From Candidatus Staskawiczbacteria bacterium (GTDB lineage: Bacteria; Patescibacteriota; Minisyncoccia; Minisyncoccales; Staskawiczbacteraceae): a DNA stretch of 41,940 nt. Location: assembly GCA_903831095.1 (NCBI GenBank), contig CAIKWD010000029.1, positions 1 to 41,940 of the forward strand, given 5' to 3'. Shown one piece after another: positions 1 to 6,824 of the stretch; position 1 is the stretch's first letter, and each line of letters begins with the position of its first letter. The notes under the pieces were generated by a model, which worked only from the letters and a program-made list of their open reading frames with translations, did no database searches and was not told where the DNA came from. The translations under genes and the position numbers were made by a program.

Positions 1-2124
1 GCTGGAGAAATTTTTTATAAGGTTTGTAATTTTCTAATAGGCAAGGCTTTCTATTTGGTCCCATTGTTTTTGTTTGTTGCCGGATTAATTTTTTTGCGAA
101 CAAAGAAAAAAGGGAAAAATTTAGCAATGGCTATAGCTGTGGCTGTTTCTCTTATAGGATCAGCTGGAATTTTATCAACAAAGGATATGATCCAAAATAC
201 TGGGGGATTTATTGGTTACTGGCTGGCAAAATTGTTTATAGGTTTATTCGGAATTTTAGTTGCCAATATTATATTTGGTGCTATTATTTTAATTGGTTTG
301 TTTATTTTTCTGCAATTTATTTGGCAAGATTTGCAAAGGAAAGAAAAGGAAGAGAAAGAAGCCAAACCTACTTTTGCAGTAAATCGTCAGGATAATGACG
401 ACGTGAAGATCAAGGGATTAGAACATGAAAAAGAAAAGGAAAAAGCCAAACAGCCCGCTGTTGTTTCAAAACTTACTTTGTTTAAGAAAGATGAAGATGG
501 CGCTGAAAAAGCTGAAATAAAAAAACCAGTTTTAAACAAGAATAATTATGTTTTGCCTCCGCTAGATTTGTTGAATAAAAATGAGGCTGTACCAACTTCC
601 GGAAATATCAAGGAAAACTCCATGATAATCAAGAACACTCTTGAGAATTTTGGAATTCCAGTTGAAATGGCAGAAGTTAATGTTGGGCCAACAGTTACTC
701 AGTATGCTTTTAAACCAGCAGAAGGAGTTAAACTTTCTAAAATTACAACATTGTCTAATAATTTAGCTTTGGCTTTGGCTGCCCACCCAATTAGAATTGA
801 AGCTCCAATCCCAGGAAAATCTTTAGTGGGAATTGAGGTCCCAAACAAGGTAAGATCGGTTGTCACTTTGAGAAATTTGCTTTCGCAGACATCTTTTCAA
901 AGTTCTACAAATCCTTTAATGTTGGCTTTGGGAAGAAATGTTTCGGGAGCACCAGTTTATACAGATATTACCGATGGCCCTCACTTGTTGGTGGCTGGAG
1001 CTACAGGTACTGGAAAAACTATTTTCTTAAATAGCTTGATTTTGAGCTTGCTTTACAAATATACTCCCGACCAATTAAGGCTGATAATGGTAGACCCAAA
1101 AAGAGTTGAATTTCAGCACTATAACGATATTCCGCATTTGTTGTGCCCAGTTATTTATGACGCTACAAAAACAATTAACGCTTTAAAATGGTTAGCTCAC
1201 GAAATGGAAAGGCGCTTTGAAGTGTTTTCAGAAGTGCCAGCAAGAAATATTGGTTCATATAATTCAAACAAATCTGTAATTGCTTCAGGTTTGCAAATGC
1301 CATATATTGTGTTTGTGGTTGACGAATTAGCTGACTTAATGGCCGCAAAAGGTAGAGAAATTGAAGCAGGAGTTGTGAGACTAGCTCAAATGGCTAGGGC
1401 AACGGGAATTCACCTTGTGTTGGCAACTCAGAGGCCATCTGTAGAAGTTATTACAGGTTTGATTAAAGCCAACGTACCAACCAGAATTACTTTCCAAGTT
1501 TCTTCACAAATAGATTCTAGAACAGTTATAGATACTTCGGGAGCTGAAAAATTAATTGGATTGGGAGACATGCTTTTCTTGTCTTCAAAGTCTTCAAAAA
1601 TTACCAGAATTCAAGGGCCATATATATCTGAAAAAGAAGTTCAAAAAGTTGCTGACTTTATTGTTGAACAAGGAAAGAAATTTCAAGATCCGCAATCTGT
1701 ACTTACGCAGAGTCTAGAAGAAAGTTTGCAACAAAAAGATGAAGAAAAAGAAGAAGGCGGAGCTGGAGAATTTTTTGGCGGAGCAGATGAAGACCCATTA
1801 TTTGAAGAAGTTAAAAAAATTGTTATTGAGAGTAAAAAAGCGTCTGCTTCATATTTGCAGAGAAGGCTTAGAATTGGATATTCTAGAGCAGCCAGGTTAA
1901 TTGATATGCTAGAAGATAAGGGAATTGTTGGCCCGGCCGACGGCGCAAAACCAAGAGAAGTCTATGGCGACTCGGAAGGCCGTAAAACCGTTGCCGACGT
2001 AGAGCTCGTCCCAGGTGGAGGAAAAGACGAATCCGAAGAAGCCGCCGCCTCGCAAGACGAGGCGAGCCTCGCTCCTTCGGAGCGGGAAGAACAGCCCGAA
2101 TCCGATGACTGGAAAAAAGTTTAA
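1..2124 (+). CDS. ftsK: DNA translocase FtsK/SpoIIIE (5' end outside window)
   Basis: The reading frame is open from base 1, so the gene begins upstream of the window; the TTG at 55 is not a credible start. FtsK is a septum-anchored hexameric ATPase that pumps chromosomal DNA during division. Residues are counted from base 1. The visible N-terminus has hydrophobic membrane segments up to about residue 110, then a charged Lys/Glu linker. The motor follows, with Walker A GATGTGKT near residue 333 and Walker B VFVVDELADL near 438. The winged-helix gamma domain (about 598-655) contains YSRAARLIDMLEDKGIVGP. In the family the protein normally ends soon after the GPxxGxKPREV motif. Here about 50 extra residues rich in Glu, Ala, Ser and Gly follow, encoded by GC-rich DNA with hairpins unlike the rest of the gene. 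Family assignment is certain; the origin of the tail is inference. Confidence 0.97.
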   Translation, partial: AGEIFYKVCNFLIGKAFYLVPLFLFVAGLIFLRTKKKGKNLAMAIAVAVSLIGSAGILSTKDMIQNTGGFIGYWLAKLFIGLFGILVANIIFGAIILIGLFIFLQFIWQDLQRKEKEEKEAKPTFAVNRQDNDDVKIKGLEHEKEKEKAKQPAVVSKLTLFKKDEDGAEKAEIKKPVLNKNNYVLPPLDLLNKNEAVPTSGNIKENSMIIKNTLENFGIPVEMAEVNVGPTVTQYAFKPAEGVKLSKITTLSNNLALALAAHPIRIEAPIPGKSLVGIEVPNKVRSVVTLRNLLSQTSFQSSTNPLMLALGRNVSGAPVYTDITDGPHLLVAGATGTGKTIFLNSLILSLLYKYTPDQLRLIMVDPKRVEFQHYNDIPHLLCPVIYDATKTINALKWLAHEMERRFEVFSEVPARNIGSYNSNKSVIASGLQMPYIVFVVDELADLMAAKGREIEAGVVRLAQMARATGIHLVLATQRPSVEVITGLIKANVPTRITFQVSSQIDSRTVIDTSGAEKLIGLGDMLFLSSKSSKITRIQGPYISEKEVQKVADFIVEQGKKFQDPQSVLTQSLEESLQQKDEEKEEGGAGEFFGGADEDPLFEEVKKIVIESKKASASYLQRRLRIGYSRAARLIDMLEDKGIVGPADGAKPREVYGDSEGRKTVADVELVPGGGKDESEEAAASQDEASLAPSEREEQPESDDWKKV
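2047..2084. repeat. Two GC-rich hairpins inside the 3' end of ftsK
   Basis: Two adjacent perfect hairpins lie in frame in the ftsK tail: CCTCG-caaga-CGAGG (2048-2062) and CGCTCC-ttc-GGAGCG (2070-2084). Both are GC-rich within an AT-rich gene. They resemble the short palindromic modules found elsewhere in the window. They encode part of the non-conserved C-terminal tail. Confidence 0.6.
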
Positions 2125-2130
2125 TAAATT

Positions 2131-2265
2131 ATGGCAAAAAGAAAAGTTAAAACAAAAGAAAAAATTATCAAAATAGTGATAGAAAAGAGAGTCGAGCCGT
2201 TAAAAGTTCCGGACATAAAAGTTCGCGATTTTTCTGTGGCGGATAAAATATTTTTTTGCAATTAA
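2131..2265 (+). CDS. Small basic hypothetical protein (44 aa)
   Basis: A short ORF starts with ATG six bases after the ftsK stop and ends with TAA. It encodes a 44-residue lysine-rich peptide beginning MAKRKVKTKEKIIK. The middle (VEPLKVPDIKVRDFSV) looks like a short beta-strand or amphipathic segment. There are no membrane segments, cysteines or recognisable motif. Position and direction suggest co-transcription with ftsK. No SD is visible, which is common in this window. I do not recognise a family, and it could be a chance ORF. The tight spacing and lysine codon pattern favour a real gene. Confidence 0.45.
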   Translation: MAKRKVKTKEKIIKIVIEKRVEPLKVPDIKVRDFSVADKIFFCN

Positions 2266-2277
2266 AAATAAAAATTC

Positions 2278-2640
2278 ATGAAAATTAAAACAATTATAGG
2301 AATTATTTTAATTATTTTAGGTCTAGCGTTAACTATTTATATAATAAGTATCCCGCCGAGCCCGGATAATAAATATGGGGTTGGACAAGATTTAGGGATT
2401 TTATTCGTATGTGTTCCACTCTATATAATGGGCGTGTTGGCTTTATTCAGTTCGCTCGGAGCAAATATATCTTTCGTTGGTGGGGCCATCTTGGCTTTCT
2501 CTTTTCTGACGCAATCTATTTTTCGTGAGGCCACACCATCAGCCTTGATTATCGGAGCAGTTTTGATTTCTTATTTGTTATTTATAGTAGGTGTTATTTA
2601 TGGTTTAGGCGAATTAATAGGTAAATTAAAAAATAAATAA
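2278..2640 (+). CDS. Hypothetical integral membrane protein (120 aa)
   Basis: A 120-residue hydrophobic protein with about four predicted membrane helices (roughly residues 4-25, 38-60, 65-82 and 88-112). The first two helices are joined by a short polar loop containing IPPSPDNKYG. The C-terminus is basic (GKLKNK). No catalytic motif is visible and I do not recognise the family. It lies between ftsK and recA, in the same direction, with only 6 bases to the recA start, so it is probably co-transcribed with recA. No SD is evident before the ATG. Confidence 0.7.
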   Translation: MKIKTIIGIILIILGLALTIYIISIPPSPDNKYGVGQDLGILFVCVPLYIMGVLALFSSLGANISFVGGAILAFSFLTQSIFREATPSALIIGAVLISYLLFIVGVIYGLGELIGKLKNK

Positions 2641-2646
2641 AATTTT

Positions 2647-3696
2647 ATGGCAAAAGAAAAAATAGACAAAAAAGAAATTAAAGAAATAAAAAAGGAAGAG
2701 AAGAAAGAGGTTGATAATGTGGTCAATGAAATAAAGGAGAGGTTTGGGGAGGGGGCGATTATGACAATGCGCGAGATACATGCGGTTGATGTGGATGTGG
2801 TGCCAACGGGATCCATTGCCATGGATTTGGCTTTGGGAGTTGGTGGAATGCCTAGGGGAAGGATAATCGAGATATATGGAGCTGAGTCATCCGGTAAAAC
2901 TACGCTTTCGCTCCACGTTATATCTGAGGCGCAAAAAAAGGGTGGTACATGCGCATTTGTTGACGCAGAGCACGCAATGGACCCTGACTACGCAAAACGC
3001 ATTGGAGTAGACGTAGACGATTTGTTAATTTCTCAGCCAGATTCTGGCGAGCAGGCTTTGCAAATTGTAGAAACCTTGGTTAAGTCAGAAAAAATTGATG
3101 TCATTGTTATAGACTCTGTAGCAGCTTTAACTCCAAGGGTTGAAATAGAAGGTGAAATCGGCGACCAACATATGGGCCTTCAGGCTAGAATGATGTCGCA
3201 GGCATGCAGAAAATTGGGAGCAATTGCCGCCAAAACCAACACTATGATTATTTTTCTCAACCAGACTCGTATGAAAATTGGAATGGTTTTTGGAAACCCA
3301 GAAACAACTCCTGGCGGAATGGCTTTGAAGTTTTATGCTTCTGTAAGAGTTAACTTGGCAAGAACTGCGCAAATAAAAAGTGGAGACGAAATTATTGGAA
3401 ACAGAGTAAAAGCTAAAATTGTAAAAAACAAAGTGGCAGCTCCCTTTAAAACAGCTGAGTTTGATATATATTATAACGAAGGAATTTCAAAGTCGGGTGA
3501 TGCTTTGCGAGTTGCCATAGACCGCGGTTTAATAAAACAAAGTGGTAGTTATTTTACCTATAATGGAGAAAAAATGGGGCAGGGAACAGAAGGAGCTAAA
3601 ACTTATTTGAAAGAACATCCAGAGGTTATGAAAGCAATTAAGGTTGAGGTGATGAAAGGCGAACTAGCAGTAGTCAAAAAACCAAAAGAATATTAA
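2647..3696 (+). CDS. recA: Recombinase RecA
   Basis: RecA forms ATP-dependent filaments on single-stranded DNA, catalyses homologous strand exchange and activates SOS-type responses. The 349-residue length is normal. Walker A is GAESSGKTT (residues 78-86). The Walker B region is [20 protein letters not shown]. The L2 DNA-binding loop region contains [19 protein letters not shown], and the core motif [11 protein letters not shown] is intact. The N-terminus has an unusually lysine-rich stretch before the conserved domain, and the C-terminal acidic tail of E. coli RecA is absent. No LexA-like operator was recognised upstream; the gene follows a membrane-protein gene with 6 bases between them. 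An intrinsic terminator follows the stop. Certain assignment. Confidence 0.98.
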   Translation: MAKEKIDKKEIKEIKKEEKKEVDNVVNEIKERFGEGAIMTMREIHAVDVDVVPTGSIAMDLALGVGGMPRGRIIEIYGAESSGKTTLSLHVISEAQKKGGTCAFVDAEHAMDPDYAKRIGVDVDDLLISQPDSGEQALQIVETLVKSEKIDVIVIDSVAALTPRVEIEGEIGDQHMGLQARMMSQACRKLGAIAAKTNTMIIFLNQTRMKIGMVFGNPETTPGGMALKFYASVRVNLARTAQIKSGDEIIGNRVKAKIVKNKVAAPFKTAEFDIYYNEGISKSGDALRVAIDRGLIKQSGSYFTYNGEKMGQGTEGAKTYLKEHPEVMKAIKVEVMKGELAVVKKPKEY

Positions 3697-3710
3697 ATTA
3701 TAAATAATAA

Positions 3711-3737
3711 AAAACAGCCCGAGTGAGCTGTTTTTTT
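3711..3737 (+). terminator. Intrinsic terminator after recA
   Basis: A hairpin with ACAGC/GCTGT arms around CCGAGTGA is followed by seven T residues, starting 15 bases after the recA stop codon. Confidence 0.85.
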
Positions 3738-3789
3738 ATATTTACTTTAATTACATTTTATTGTAAGATTAATTAGGTTTTAGATACGT

Positions 3790-3795
3790 TATAAT
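3790..3795 (+). promoter_or_regulatory. -10 box of the structured RNA
   Basis: A perfect TATAAT ends 6 bases before the G-rich 5' arm of the RNA closing stem, which would put the start of transcription near 3802. No good -35 is present at 17 bp; TTGTAA at 3761 is 23 bp away. The box overlaps an 11-base sequence (TTATAATTGAC, 3789-3799) whose reverse complement occurs inside the RNA at 3914-3924. Confidence 0.55.
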
Positions 3796-3800
3796 TGACT

Positions 3801-3996
3801 AGGGAGAGAGTATTTGGAAATGCAAAGCTAAGCGAACCACAATAGGGGAACTTTCCTCTTTTACGCGAAGAGTATCAGAGGGCTTAGAGACGAATCGTTG
3901 TTTCGGACATTGGGTCAATTATAATTCTAAAATTTTTATTGCTCTTTTATTAGTGGGTTATTAGTGAGTATTTTCTTTACTCTCTCCTACCTTTTT
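3801..3996 (+). ncRNA. Structured non-coding RNA of about 190 nt, 6S-RNA-like in outline
   Basis: No ORF of note covers this stretch. A perfect 11-bp helix pairs AGGGAGAGAGT A (3801-3811) with TACTCTCTCCT (3978-3988). It continues after a small internal loop as GGAAATG with TATTTTC. Inside are CTAAGC/GCTTAG (3828-3833 with 3882-3887), CTCTT/AAGAG and CGAA/TTCG hairpins. A run of six T follows the closing stem, then a separate terminator. A TATAAT lies at the correct distance upstream. Overall length and the long closing stem around a large open centre resemble bacterial 6S RNA, which sequesters RNA polymerase. I could not match conserved blocks of 6S, RNase P, tmRNA or SRP RNA. That it is a transcribed structured RNA is well supported; its class is a guess. 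A leader for aroB is less likely because a terminator and a new promoter intervene. Confidence 0.6.
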
Positions 3997-4008
3997 TGTT
4001 GGTTATAG

Positions 4009-4030
4009 ACAGTCACCCAGACTGTTTTTT
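4009..4030 (+). terminator. Intrinsic terminator separating the RNA gene from aroB
   Basis: ACAGTC-accca-GACTGT is followed by six T. The T-run lies 4 bases before the -35 box of the aroB promoter. Confidence 0.85.
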
Positions 4031-4033
4031 ATT

Positions 4034-4062
4034 TTGACATAAGTGGGCAAATATAATAGATT
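4034..4062 (+). promoter_or_regulatory. Promoter of aroB
   Basis: TTGACA (4034-4039), a spacer of exactly 17 and TAGATT (4057-4062). A perfect TATAAT also occurs at 4052-4057 but is only 12 bp from the -35. Transcription would start near 4069, giving a leader of about 38 nt with a strong SD (AAGGAGG) 4 bases before the ATG. Confidence 0.75.
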
Positions 4063-4106
4063 GTAGATAGAGTCTTTGAAAATAAGGTGGAAAAAAAGGA
4101 GGATTT

Positions 4107-5123
4107 ATGGATATCTATCGTTCTTGGAAGATGTTTAGCAAAATCGTGAAGGAAAGAAATGCCGACCAGATAGTACTGGTGACTTCTTTTCCTTTAAGGG
4201 AAAAACTACATGGAGAAATTGAAAAAATAAGGAAAATGGTGCCGTCGGATTTGGAAATTGTACTGATACCAGACGGGGAAAAGGCAAAAGAGTGGAAGTC
4301 TCTTGGTAGGATTTTGACTCAGTTTACGATGTTGTATCTAACCAGAAAAAGCTTGGTGATAGCTTTAGGAGGAGGCTCAGTGAGCGACGTAGTTGGACTT
4401 GCCTGTTCTATTTACAAGCGCGGGATGGCGCATATAAATGTACCAACAACATTGCTTGCTCAAGTTGACGCTTCAATAGGCGGGAAGACCGCGATTAATT
4501 TCTTGGGGCATAAAAACCAGCTGGGAACTTTCCATCAGCCAATTGCCATTTTTGCAATCGCAAAGTTTTTGCGAAAACTGAATAGGGAGCAGTTTATCGA
4601 TGGCTTGGCTGAGATAATAAAAGCCGGATTCATCAAGGATTACGAAATATTTGACATATTGGTTAAACAGAAAATATCTGAATTAAGAAAAAAACCAGTT
4701 GTTCTAGAGAGATTGATCCAAAAGGCAATTGCTGTTAAAGAACATTTTGTCAAACAAGATTTTAAAGACAACGGAATAAGGCAGGCTTTGAATTTTGGCC
4801 ACACTCTTGGCCATGCGCTTGAGCTGAAATATAGCTTAAGCCATGGCATGGCTGTATTGTACGGAATATTTCTTGAACTTCAGGTTGCTGAAAAACTTGG
4901 TTTTGTAAGTACTACCAAGATGATTATTTTAAAGGAAATGTTTGATCTTCTTGGCATTAATTTTAATTGCCATAAGTTTAAAATCGATAGAAAATCGATC
5001 TTGCATGATAAAAAGTCCTTTGGGGATAAAATATCTTTTCCAGTTATTGATATGTTAGGTGAAATAAAAATCTTAAAGATTTCTATAAAAGAACTAATAG
5101 CTGCATTGGAAAAATGCAACTAA
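4107..5123 (+). CDS. aroB: 3-dehydroquinate synthase
   Basis: AroB converts DAHP to 3-dehydroquinate, step two of the shikimate pathway, using NAD+ and a divalent metal in the cytoplasm. The 338 residues are slightly short for the family (about 350-360). The NAD-binding GGGSVSD begins near residue 88, followed by the family signature VPTTLLAQVDASIGGKTAIN. The metal-binding NFGHTLGHALE lies around residue 230, and the catalytic Lys/Glu/His set looks intact. The start ATG has a strong AAGGAGG. The gene stands alone with its own promoter and terminator, and no other shikimate gene is adjacent. A chorismate-mutase-like gene in the same style begins at 41749. Full shikimate pathways are uncommon in CPR genomes, so acquisition by transfer is plausible but not shown here. 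Confidence 0.95.
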   Translation: MDIYRSWKMFSKIVKERNADQIVLVTSFPLREKLHGEIEKIRKMVPSDLEIVLIPDGEKAKEWKSLGRILTQFTMLYLTRKSLVIALGGGSVSDVVGLACSIYKRGMAHINVPTTLLAQVDASIGGKTAINFLGHKNQLGTFHQPIAIFAIAKFLRKLNREQFIDGLAEIIKAGFIKDYEIFDILVKQKISELRKKPVVLERLIQKAIAVKEHFVKQDFKDNGIRQALNFGHTLGHALELKYSLSHGMAVLYGIFLELQVAEKLGFVSTTKMIILKEMFDLLGINFNCHKFKIDRKSILHDKKSFGDKISFPVIDMLGEIKILKISIKELIAALEKCN

Positions 5124-5153
5124 AAACAGCCCTTTCGAGCTGTCTTTTTTTTA
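5124..5153. terminator. Bidirectional terminator between aroB and rpsR
   Basis: ACAGC/GCTGT arms lie around CCTTTCGA with T-runs on both strands (seven or more T on plus, five on minus). It serves the convergent aroB (+) and rpsF-ssb-rpsR (-) units. Confidence 0.85.
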
Positions 5154-5169
5154 CTTAACAATCTGTTAT

Positions 5170-5364
5170 TTACTTTGGGGTGTAAGCTATCAAGCCCATT
5201 TGGCGGGCGCGTTTGATGGCTGTGGCAATTTTCTTCTGGTGGTATGAGCAGAGGTTTGTCTTTTTTCTTGGTTTTATTTTGTAAAATCCGGAAACAAACT
5301 TGGACAATAACTCCACATTTTTATAGTCTACGTTATCGATATTTTTTTGGCAAAAGTAACACAT
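5170..5364 (-). CDS. rpsR: Small ribosomal subunit protein bS18
   Basis: bS18 binds 16S rRNA together with bS6 in the platform of the 30S subunit. The 64-residue protein starts MCYFCQKNIDNVDYKN and carries the family core ELLSKFVSGFYKIKPRKKT and the basic KKIATAIKRARQMGLIAY. The N-terminal CxxC is typical of zinc-type S18 forms. It is the third gene of rpsF-ssb-rpsR. No rplI follows; the operon ends in a terminator shared with aroB. Loss of bL9 is known in some CPR groups, but absence from this locus alone does not prove loss from the genome. The 133-nt leader contains a long inverted repeat. Confidence 0.95.
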   Translation of the reverse strand: MCYFCQKNIDNVDYKNVELLSKFVSGFYKIKPRKKTNLCSYHQKKIATAIKRARQMGLIAYTPK

Positions 5365-5379
5365 GCGAATGTAATGAGC

Positions 5380-5478
5380 ACCCCGCCCTCTAAGCTGTTG
5401 CTACGAGGTGAAGTGGTCATTTTTAAATTTTTATTTTAATAATTTATTCGCCCATATATTTAGCATAGAGGGCAGGGT
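5380..5478. repeat. Inverted repeat in the ssb-rpsR gap
   Basis: Arms ACCCCGCCCTCTA (5380-5392) and TAGAGGGCAGGGT (5466-5478) are complementary with one mismatch, around a 73-nt AT-rich centre. One arm lies 15 bases upstream of the rpsR start. The size matches the repeat in the rpsF-ssb gap. Confidence 0.75.
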
Positions 5479-5497
5479 AAGTCTCGTTGTGACTCGC

Positions 5498-6031
5498 TTA
5501 GAAAGGAATGTCTTTGACATCAATTTCATCAGCTGCATCTCCTTCAAATGAAACTATTTTTTGGTCGTCGGCTTGGTCAACTGCTGGGGGAGTGTAGTTT
5601 TCTTCAATTACTGGAATTTCTTCTTGTCTTGAATGTTGTTCTGGTTCATGTTCCATGGCAGATTGTTTCCCATAGTTTGAAGTTCCACTTTGTGGAGCTC
5701 CTGCGCCTCTTGGACCTAATTGCAAAGTTTCGGCAATAATTTCTGTTCTATATTGCTTTACCCCTGTATTGTTTGTCCAATTTCTTGTTTTAATTCTTCC
5801 TTCAATTAAAACCAAGGAACCTTTGTTGAGATATCTGCCAGCAATGTCAGCTAATTTTCCAAAACAGACAATGTTGTGAAACTCAGCTTCTGACTTTTTT
5901 TCTCCGGAGCTTGAAGTATAAAAGCGGTTTGTTGCTATTCCGAAGCTTGTAACTTGTTGTCCGGAAGGCAAGGCTTTTACCTCTGGCTCTCTTGTGACGT
6001 TTCCTAATACGAATGCTTTATTTAGATTCAC
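5498..6031 (-). CDS. ssb: Single-stranded DNA-binding protein
   Basis: SSB coats single-stranded DNA and recruits replication and repair proteins through its C-terminal tip. Residues 1-110 form the OB-fold, starting MNLNKAFVLGNVTREPEVK and including the conserved EFHNIVCFGKLADIAGRYL and GRIKTRNW. A Gln/Pro/acidic linker follows, and the last residues are DVKDIPF, matching the universal acidic DxDIPF tip. Length 177 is typical. The start is GTG at 6031, which itself forms part of the downstream arm of a 15-bp inverted repeat, so start accessibility could depend on that structure. It lies between rpsF and rpsR, the common bacterial order. Confidence 0.96.
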   Translation of the reverse strand: MNLNKAFVLGNVTREPEVKALPSGQQVTSFGIATNRFYTSSSGEKKSEAEFHNIVCFGKLADIAGRYLNKGSLVLIEGRIKTRNWTNNTGVKQYRTEIIAETLQLGPRGAGAPQSGTSNYGKQSAMEHEPEQHSRQEEIPVIEENYTPPAVDQADDQKIVSFEGDAADEIDVKDIPF

Positions 6032-6133
6032 CCCGTTAGAGGTTTGTTTTTATATAACTTTTCAAGTTAATTTCAGACAACCTCTTTTATTTTTTATGAC
6101 ATGTCCCGTTAAACGTAGAACCTCTAACGGGGT
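6030..6133. repeat. Inverted repeat in the rpsF-ssb gap
   Basis: Perfect 15-bp arms, ACCCCGTTAGAGGTT (6030-6044) and AACCTCTAACGGGGT (6119-6133), are separated by 74 nt. The centre holds partial copies: AACCTCT near 6080 and CCCGTTAA near 6105. The ssb GTG start lies in one arm. Confidence 0.85.
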
Positions 6134-6151
6134 TCATAATACTGATTGTTA

Positions 6152-6625
6152 TTAACCTAATATTTCTTCTAATTCGTGTTCAATATCTTTTAATTCTACT
6201 TTTTCTTTTTCTTTCTCTTTGGCTGCTGGTTTTTCTTCTGTTGTTTCTTCTTGTGCAGTTTCAACAACTTCTTCTTTCTTTTCTATCTCAAAAGTTGGTG
6301 TTGGTCTTACTCTGGTTCTTCTTTCTTTTTTAAGTTCGGCAGCTAGTTTAATTATAAGCATGTGCCTGACAATTTTTTTGTCTTTTTCAACAATTGCTTT
6401 TACTTCAAGTAATTTGTCTGAGTCCATGTTGAATTCTACAACACCTAAAAATCCGGAAGCTTTTTTTCCGATTGGGTATGAGAATGTCTTGGCTGTGGGA
6501 TTTGTCTGTTTTACAATTGTCCCTTCTTTGCTTTGGATAAGAGATTCTATCTCTTTTCCCTTGGCTTCTGCTTCCTCTGAAGTTATTTCAGGAGAAACAA
6601 TATATGTAAGCTCGTATGCTTTCAT
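6152..6625 (-). CDS. rpsF: Small ribosomal subunit protein bS6
   Basis: bS6 pairs with bS18 on the 30S platform. Residues 1-95 contain the ferredoxin-like S6 fold: MKAYELTYIVSPEIT, then KTFSYPIGKKASGFLGVVEF and the core strand IVRHMLIIKL. The protein is 157 residues, longer than the usual 95-130, because of a C-terminal extension (about 110-157) rich in Glu and Lys that is probably disordered or coiled. It is the first gene of rpsF-ssb-rpsR, driven by a clear minus-strand promoter at 6731-6758. The leader of about 100 nt contains a folded palindromic element. Confidence 0.95.
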   Translation of the reverse strand: MKAYELTYIVSPEITSEEAEAKGKEIESLIQSKEGTIVKQTNPTAKTFSYPIGKKASGFLGVVEFNMDSDKLLEVKAIVEKDKKIVRHMLIIKLAAELKKERRTRVRPTPTFEIEKKEEVVETAQEETTEEKPAAKEKEKEKVELKDIEHELEEILG

Positions 6626-6637
6626 GTATATTTAAAC

Positions 6638-6713
6638 AAGAATTCCCGTCCTTCGATAAACTCAGGATGGGGCTTAGAGCAATGCGCTAAGCATGGAAAT
6701 TCCTATTTGATTA
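6638..6713. repeat. Composite palindromic element in the rpsF leader
   Basis: AGAATTCC (6640-6646 region) near-pairs with GGAAATTCCT (6695-6704). These arms enclose two hairpins, TCCT-tcgataaactc-AGGA (6649-6667) and GCTTAG-agcaatgcg-CTAAGC (6672-6692). The outer-arm/inner-hairpin layout resembles the other composite elements in this window. A leader binding S6:S18 protein is an alternative reading. Confidence 0.5.
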
Positions 6714-6730
6714 ATTTTTTGTATATCGTG

Positions 6731-6758
6731 ATTATATCAGATTATTGTAATAAATCAA
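6731..6758 (-). promoter_or_regulatory. Promoter of rpsF-ssb-rpsR
   Basis: Read on the minus strand: TTGATT (6758-6753), 16-bp spacer, perfect TATAAT (6736-6731). Predicted start near 6724. Confidence 0.75.
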
Positions 6759-6791
6759 GGCTTGTTTTGCTGGATTTTAATATGGCGGTTA

Positions 6792-6799
6792 TGTATAAT
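6792..6799 (+). promoter_or_regulatory. Possible -10 box for the phosphohexomutase
   Basis: TGTATAAT ends 25 bases before the ATG at 6825. No convincing -35 lies at the right distance (TTGCTG at 6767 is 21 bp away). Confidence 0.4.
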
Positions 6800-6824
6800 A
6801 AGTTATATATAAAATATAAATTAC

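Noticed and set aside
55-57. TTG at 55 as the start of ftsK
   Set aside because: The frame is open to base 1 and the N-terminal membrane domain would be cut; the gene simply enters from outside the window.
3801-3996. tmRNA, SRP RNA or RNase P RNA
   Set aside because: No tRNA-like ends or tag ORF, no SRP GGAAG...AGCAG domain IV core, and no RNase P GAGGAAAGUC or ACAGAAA core blocks were found on the plus strand.
5365-5497. A missing small gene (rplI fragment) near rpsR
   Set aside because: The gap holds only an inverted repeat and AT-rich sequence; no L9-like reading frame on either strand.
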